From Stromatinia cepivora (Eukaryota > Ascomycota > Leotiomycetes > Helotiales > Sclerotiniaceae): DNA of 64,000 nt. The first letter of the stretch is position 1. The number at the start of each line of letters is the position of its first letter. Both the position numbers and the translations under genes were made by a program. The DNA lies in assembly GCA_014898415.1 (NCBI GenBank), contig RCTD01000019.1, positions 620,001-684,000 on the forward strand, in the 5' to 3' direction. Under the pieces are notes generated by a model. That model had not been told where the DNA came from and searched no databases. It saw only the letters and a program-made list of their open reading frames with translations. Shown here one piece after another: positions 58,632 through 64,000 of the stretch.

Positions 58632-60702
58632 TTAGGCAGTATGTAATCTGACGTTCACTCCAGGAGGACCATTCACTAATGTCAAATTATGCTTCACCAC
58701 CTCATCTGGATTTAGTGCCTCTATTTTATCAAATCGTTGAAGCATTCGTACCATCAGGTAACTTGTTTCAGTTAGTGCGAATTGCTGTCCTAAGCAGATT
58801 CCTGTGAGGTTAATTAGTATATATACTTTCGCTCTGGAATAGTGTGTGTGTGTGTGTGTATTGAGTGGTGCTTGTGAAGGGGATCCTATAGAGCTCCACT
58901 CTTCACAGAAATAAAAAGGTAAAAATGAAGGGAAGTACTAACTTGGACCGCCGTTAAACTGTTCTGCTATTAGTAAAAATAGTGAGAGCGTAAATGCTCA
59001 GGTGATAAGACTTACCGGTAGATATTCCCACCCGACTTTCCTCCCTTCCCAACGCTCCGGCTTAAACTCTTCCGCATCAAGACCCCAAATATCCTTCCGG
59101 TGATGCATAACATGAACGCTGTATTCGATAGTTGCGCCCTTTGGAATGAAAATCGGTGAGTTTCCATCTTTACCTCCCCCGCGAGGAAGCGTAGTGTCTT
59201 TGTTTGCATAGCGCATATTCACGGGAACGACCGGGAAGAGACGCAATGATTCATTGTTGACGAATTGAAGGTATTGACAGGCTTTGAGCTTTGCGAAGGT
59301 TATCTCGCTCGGGTTGGTGTATGTGCCGAAATCCTGGAGTATAATATCGCGCAGTTTTTTGTAGCGTGCTGGGTCGCGGGAAAGACAGTAAAAGACTGAG
59401 TATGAAGTTAGTTTTTAAAACTAGGAGGAAAATTTGATAACATTAGGAAGACGCATACTCCATCCCATGTGCGAGGCAGTGGTATCCCGGCCAGCGATGA
59501 GGACGTTCAATAGTTGAGAGCGTAGCTCCAGTGGGTCTCGGGTAACCGTAGCCAAGGCCTCAAGGAAGATGTATTTCTCCTTACTGTCGTTGCTCTTCTC
59601 TAACTCATGTGGATCCTTCGACAGAGCAATCTTCACAAATTGATCGATGAACTTATGAACAATTTTGCACGAGTCGCGAAATTGCTTCGAGTCGTAAAGC
59701 CACCAGCTATCCATGAAGCGTGCCCGTGTCGCAAGTGCTGCCTGACCAACATCAAATGCATGTGCAAAGGCGGATTCGGATTCCGATGTGGATAGATGAG
59801 TATCGGAACTTTTTGCCCTGATACTTTCGTAACCAGGTAATAGCTTTAGCTGACTGTTCACGGATTCGCCGAATAGAAATTCTGTAGCTAAATCGATCGT
59901 AAGACGGAAAAAGTAAGGCAAAAGATCAACGCTCTCAATCCATCCATCTGCTTGTATCATCGGATCCAACAATTTCATCGAGTTTTGGACATGAGCTTCC
60001 TCCAAATCCAGATTACTGACTTGGTCTCTTGTAAATTGGGGGCGTATCATAGCCTGATTTTAAGATTTTACCATCAGCATTTGCTCGCAAAATAGCATAT
60101 ATAATTGGAAGTGAAGAATCATGAATTTGGCGAAAGTAGCTCGAATTAAACATACCCGGGAATGCTGCCAAGGTTTTCCATCTTGAGTAAAAATACCATT
60201 CCCCAGCAACGGGAAGAAATTACCCCTTCTCTGTGGCCCTAAATCTACCAAATTCTGTTGGTTTCCAGATGAAAAAAAAGTAGGGCAATGAATGCTCACC
60301 AAAGTCCTGAAACTGAGTGGCCAGCATCGCCTGAAGATTTTTCGGATCCGCAGTTTGAAAATTCGCAGATCCTATTCAAAATGAAATTTATCAGTTGCGT
60401 GCGCAATATTCAAAATTTAGAAGCTGTGATGTCCACCCACCAAGAACCGTATGCTTGTAAGTCACAGAACCGACATCTTCAGCACGATTCATCATATCCA
60501 CAGGATATTGCTTTGCTCTATCAGCGGCAAGTGCCCGCAGTAAGTTATCGATACCGAGAGGATAGCGATTTTTCTGGATAGGAGGTTCTTCACAATTGAG
60601 CCTTCGTGCTTTGGCTGCATTGCGGCGAGTGGTGAGGAAATTGGATATTAGAGAGTAGACCAAATAGCATGCAATGGCATAGGGAATAGTTATGGCAATC
60701 AT
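58632..60702 (-). CDS. Cytochrome P450 (CYP52-like), seven exons
   Basis: Exons 60702-60441, 60371-60300, 60244-60156, 60053-59459, 59395-59016, 58959-58944 and 58801-58632 join in consistent phase to 527 residues. The N-terminal membrane anchor is MIAITIPYAIACYLVYSLI. Conserved P450 elements are LGPQRRGNFFPLLGNGIFTQ, the I-helix AGRDTTASHMGW, ESLRLFPVVPVNMR (ExxR), EEFKPERWEG and the heme loop FNGGPRICLGQQFALTE. The heme loop is split across exons, with FNGGP and part of Arg in a 16-nt microexon. The sequence resembles CYP52-type fatty-acid/alkane hydroxylases, but fungal CYP52-like enzymes also occur in metabolite clusters. No nonsense codons seen, unlike its neighbours. Microsomal, haem-thiolate monooxygenase. 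Confidence 0.88.
58842..58859. repeat. (GT)9 microsatellite inside P450 intron 6
   Basis: Perfect GT repeat in the intron between the 16-nt exon and the final exon of the P450 gene. Confidence 0.9.
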
Positions 60703-60958
60703 AAGTAGTTGTATTTTGACGGTAATGTTGGGTGAAAGTGAGGATGGAGTCAAAAATGAAAGTATCTAGTAGTTTGCAACCGTTCCGCAGATGTAATGTT
60801 TGATAATATGATAGTCGCCGATGTGGTCACTGTAAATCTGGTCCAATGAGAGATGACTTCACCTGACACCTGACATGCTTCTTTTAATTCCAATATCTAT
60901 AGTTTATAAGATGAATAATATAATGTATAATGTATGATGAATAATTATAAAACAGCCT
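60703..60958. promoter_or_regulatory. P450 upstream region, truncated by hAT insertion
   Basis: 256 bp between the P450 start and the target duplication of the hAT element. The insertion therefore sits close to the P450 promoter and could affect it. No specific element is recognised. Confidence 0.4.
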
Positions 60959-60966
60959 ATTCCAAA

Positions 60967-61698
60967 CAGGGTTGGGCAAAGGGTGGGGTACACGGGTAAA
61001 TACCCCACGAAATATCACGGGGTACGGGTTAACCCGCCGGGTTAGGCACGTGAGTACACGTGAGCATATATGAGCACATATGAATATAAATATAAATATA
61101 AGATACCTCATATAAGACACGTCAAAAAATAATTGTACTTGTTCTACAAATAAAGACTTTGATTAATAATATTATTATATTAATTGAAAATTTATATAAT
61201 GAAATCTAAATAATTAAAGTATTATAAATTTTCAGTTTTCTATTCAAAATTATTAATATTTTATTTCAAAATCTATTCTACTGTTATTTTGAATTTATTA
61301 AACGAAATTATAGATGTTTCAAACTTTAAAATTATAAGACTATTGAAATTTCATCAAAGTTCGATCAAAATCTTTATAATTCGAAATTTTAAAGGAATAG
61401 TTCAATATCTATTCGAAATTTTAAAGGAATAGTTCAATATCTATTCGGATTGTTTAAAGCAGCATCAGTAAAAAATTATTTACAATACTTTCCCTATCGA
61501 TCTTCGTATATATTCAATAAATATGACTGGAAATAACTTAAAGTTCGGATGATTCCATGGGACGATCATCTGATCTAAATCTGGCATTCTACCCGTATCT
61601 GTAGATTTTATAGGGTAAATACCCTGCTATATTTGACAGGGTAGGATAAATACCCCAAGAGGCCAAATACCCGGGTACGGGTAGGGTGCCCATGCCTG
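60967..61698. mobile_element. hAT-type miniature inverted-repeat element, 732 bp, perfect 8-bp target duplication
   Basis: The left end CAGGGTTGGGCA and the reverse complement of the right end CAGGCATGGGCA match, followed by further CGGGTA-type similarity. ATTCCAAA at 60959-60966 is repeated exactly at 61699-61706. CAGGG-like ends with 8-bp duplications are hallmarks of hAT transposons. The interior is AT-rich, codes for nothing and contains a 32-bp tandem duplication (61381-61444). It lies between a P450 promoter and a broken MFS gene. Confidence 0.88.
61381..61444. repeat. 32-bp perfect tandem duplication inside the hAT element
   Basis: Two copies of a 32-bp unit beginning TCGAAATTTTAAAGGAATAG. 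Confidence 0.95.
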
Positions 61699-61792
61699 AT
61701 TCCAAAACTCATCTTCATCGATACCACGATCAACAGAATCCGATCAATAGATTTCCGAGGAAAATCCGCTGTGTCATCAGGCTCGTATCACC

Positions 61793-63135
61793 CAAGATGT
61801 CCTATCGCACAAGTATGAAGGGGCAGGAACCAACACAGACCCATTCATTGTCACATGGATTCCCAACGATGCAGGAGATCCGCAGAACTTCCGCCCGGCG
61901 ATAAAATGGCTCGTAGTGCCCATTGATGTCATTGCCATGTTAGCAACGACCTTCGATTCAAGCGCACTCAGCGGTACGCCATCGATACTTTTCTTTCTTT
62001 TCTTCCAGGGGAACAGACTGACGGGGAAGGATAGGTGGAATTCGTGAGCTTGCCGACATGTTCAGTCCGTCGCAGCGTGGTTTAGCCATGCCACTTATTG
62101 CGGTCGCGCCGTTTTTAGGACCAACAATTGGACCTATTGCAGGCGGTTTCCTTACCAAATCAACAGGTTAAAGATAGGTCGCAACATTGATAGCTATTTT
62201 TCCCAGTGTTATGTGGATTGTCGGAGTGCTCATTATACCCGAGACCTATAAGCCGGTCCTTCTCCGGAAACGCTCTCATGCTTTGTCGAAAATGACAGGG
62301 CAAGTATATCGGACGAAAGAAGATTCCGGAGGTAATACAAAAACATCGCGGCTACCAACTTGTCATCACAGCTCTCACAAGACCATGGATCTTACTTTTT
62401 AAAGAACAAATTGTTCTCATTCTTTCTATTTACATGTCCATCACCTATGGAACTCTCTACATGCTTTTTGGCGCCTATCCTATCGTCTACCAGGAGGTTC
62501 GTGGTTGGAGCGAAGGAATCGGCGCTCTTCCATTCCTAGGCATTACCATTGGGACTATATCCGCTAGTCCCGCGGCGCCACTAACTCAAAAGGCACATAT
62601 GCGAGCGGCCGCTTTGAATGGTGGCTTTGCTCATCCGGAAGCTCATTTAGTTCCGGCAATGATAGGAGCGATTGTTCTTCCCATAGGACTTTTCTGGTTT
62701 GCATGGACGAATTCTCCTTCGATACATTGGATCTCTAGCGTAATGGCCGGTGTTCCATTTGGTTTTAGAATGGTCATTGTCTTCATAGCTGTTTTCAACT
62801 ACCTCATCGATACCTATGCTGTGTTTGCTGCTTCGGCCTTAGCCGCTAACTCGGTATTGCGCTCGCTCTTTGGCTTTGCATTTCCCCTCTTTACACAGTA
62901 CATGTTTGATAATCTCGGCATCCATTGGGCTTCATTGATTCCTGCTTTCTTGGCTTTGGCTTGTGTACCGGCTCCATTTGTCTTCTGCAAGTACGGTGCA
63001 GTGATTCGAGCACACTGTGTCTGGATTGTGAGGTCGGAGGCGATTATGAAAAGTATGCGTGCCCGAGCCGTAGAAAGGGAGGCTGTTGTAACCGAGGACA
63101 AAACTGAGAACAACGCTGACGAAGAGAAAACCTAA
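61793..63135 (+). pseudogene. MFS (DHA1-type) transporter pseudogene
   Basis: Coding remnants follow the order of a drug:H+ antiporter-like MFS. An N-terminal part ends FIVTWIPNDAGDPQNF and FDSSALSG. It then resumes at [20 protein letters not shown] with [19 protein letters not shown], then LIIPETYKPVLLRKR and VIQKHRGYQLV. A long open frame covers the C-terminal half from LTRPWILLFKEQ through YMSITYGTLYMLFGAYPIVY to FVFCKYGAVIRAH. The segment that should hold TM2-TM4 (about 80 residues) is missing near 61975-62040. TAA (62169) and TAG (62175) occupy two Trp codons of the expected GWRWV, and a frameshift lies near 62320. All three stop-forming base changes are G-to-A. Non-functional as sequenced. 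Confidence 0.75.
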
Positions 63136-63725
63136 CTTACACTTTCCAACGAAGATTTATCTCCGTCGGTGTAGTCGCTGAAAGTGCAGACTCCACCTTG
63201 GGCAGGCTATGATCCAACCTCGAAACGAGGATCGGCTCCAGGGACTTCCCCGCGATGGGACTTCCGAGACTCTCACCTTCAGACTCTTTTATCTCATTAT
63301 TTAAACCGAACTGTCCCATTTACAAGGAATTTGTTTAGCAGGTCGGTTGGAATTTGCAGTACTAAGATCAAGGTCTAAATGTATAATATATAAAATTGAT
63401 ATAATTCGGGCTTGACTATCCCCGAGTGCGAGGCGATAGTGGGTTTGGGGCCGCGATCCTGAGGTAGTGTGCTTAATGCCATATGACTTCAAAACGTGAA
63501 TGAAGTCTAAACCTTTCTTCCATAGCTTTTGGTTCCATCAATGAAATTGACCTAATATTCTTATCATCTTCCACTTCTACCCCTTGCATTATAACTCTGG
63601 CAGAATGTTGTTTCCGTAGAGGTGTTGAGATTAGGTGAGGTTGTTGTTAGAGTCCAAAAAGCCCGTGACAATTAAATTGGTTAACCACAAAACAAGAACC
63701 CCAACCGAAATTTCCTCTCGTTCCA
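63136..63725. other. Intergenic, no gene seen
   Basis: 590 bp between the MFS pseudogene and the convergent thioesterase end. Only short frames. Confidence 0.5.
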
Positions 63726-64000
63726 TTACAATTTCTCCTTCGGCCTATTTAATCCGACCCAGAGACCCTCAGCTTTTGCCAAAACAAATCCCGAAGCATC
63801 CTTCACTGTTGCATGAAGCCAAACTTTCCGGCCATTCATTTCCTTAAAGAAAGCACTGACCAATACGGTCTGCGGTGTAGTGATTGGCCCCAAATAGGTT
63901 ACATTCAAATTTGCCGCGACATTCATACCTATGTCCGGGATTCCGCCCCACCGTTTATTCAAAACCATCACACTGCCCATCATCTCCTCCATGACAGTAA
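63726..64000 (-). CDS. Hotdog-fold (4HBT/PaaI-type) thioesterase-like protein, 5' part outside window
   Basis: The last ~90 residues read as a hotdog thioesterase C-terminus: NVAANLNVTYLGPITTPQTV, LVSAFFKEMNGRKVWLHATV, KDASGFVLAKAEGLWVGL and then a stop at 63726. The frame remains open to the window edge, and the nearest ATG (63992) is probably internal. Such proteins hydrolyse acyl-CoA or acyl-ACP thioesters and can accompany PKS genes, so this may belong to the decayed cluster next to it. That link is inference. The catalytic residues lie in the missing part. Confidence 0.65.
   Translation of the reverse strand, partial: TVMEEMMGSVMVLNKRWGGIPDIGMNVAANLNVTYLGPITTPQTVLVSAFFKEMNGRKVWLHATVKDASGFVLAKAEGLWVGLNRPKEKL

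Noticed and set aside
1..64000. CRISPR arrays or bacterial-type operons
   Set aside because: None seen; introns and gene types are eukaryotic.

Overview
This is a window of a filamentous ascomycete nuclear genome. Genes carry short GT-AG introns of about 45-130 nt and are separated by kilobases of AT-rich or pyrimidine-rich spacer. The gene set (EME1, HTD2-like dehydratase, RPL26, Crh-type GH16, Dfg5/Dcw1-type GH76, an NB-ARC/TPR NLR, a reducing polyketide synthase relic) fits Pezizomycotina. The style resembles Leotiomycetes such as Botrytis/Sclerotinia, but that is an impression and not a proof.

Region by region. 1-14 kb is mostly housekeeping: a 3'-truncated NLR-like gene (minus) that diverges from EME1 (plus), a low-complexity Arg/His/Asp-rich protein, a secreted plant-type heme peroxidase, an HTD2-like hotdog dehydratase converging on it, and a Myb-like regulator. 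14.2-19.6 kb is a 5.4 kb gene desert that ends at a second, divergently transcribed Myb/SANT gene with five exons. 20.8-31 kb holds two GPI-anchored wall-remodelling enzymes (GH16 and GH76) in long spacers. 30.9-42.9 kb is one giant Ser/Thr-rich, WSC-containing cell-surface protein of about 3,990 residues. It is interrupted once, exactly at a T-TTT-TTA heptamer. 43-47 kb has a small Cys-containing protein, RPL26, a long imperfect hairpin that may be a structured RNA, and a short-chain dehydrogenase whose catalytic Tyr is replaced by Phe.

49.7-64 kb is a different compartment, a gene graveyard. It contains a three-repeat Myb pseudogene with four nonsense codons, a TIR element with TA target sites, a broken Ulp1/C48-like protease gene, a polyketide synthase reduced to part of ER-KR-ACP, an apparently intact seven-exon cytochrome P450, a 732-bp hAT-type miniature element with a perfect 8-bp target duplication, a broken MFS transporter and the end of a hotdog thioesterase. 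PKS + P450 + MFS + thioesterase looks like a decayed secondary-metabolite cluster; many of the nonsense codons are explained by C-to-T (G-to-A) changes.

Intron boundaries below were placed by eye from GT/AG signals and reading phase. I could not run alignments, RNA folding or database searches.
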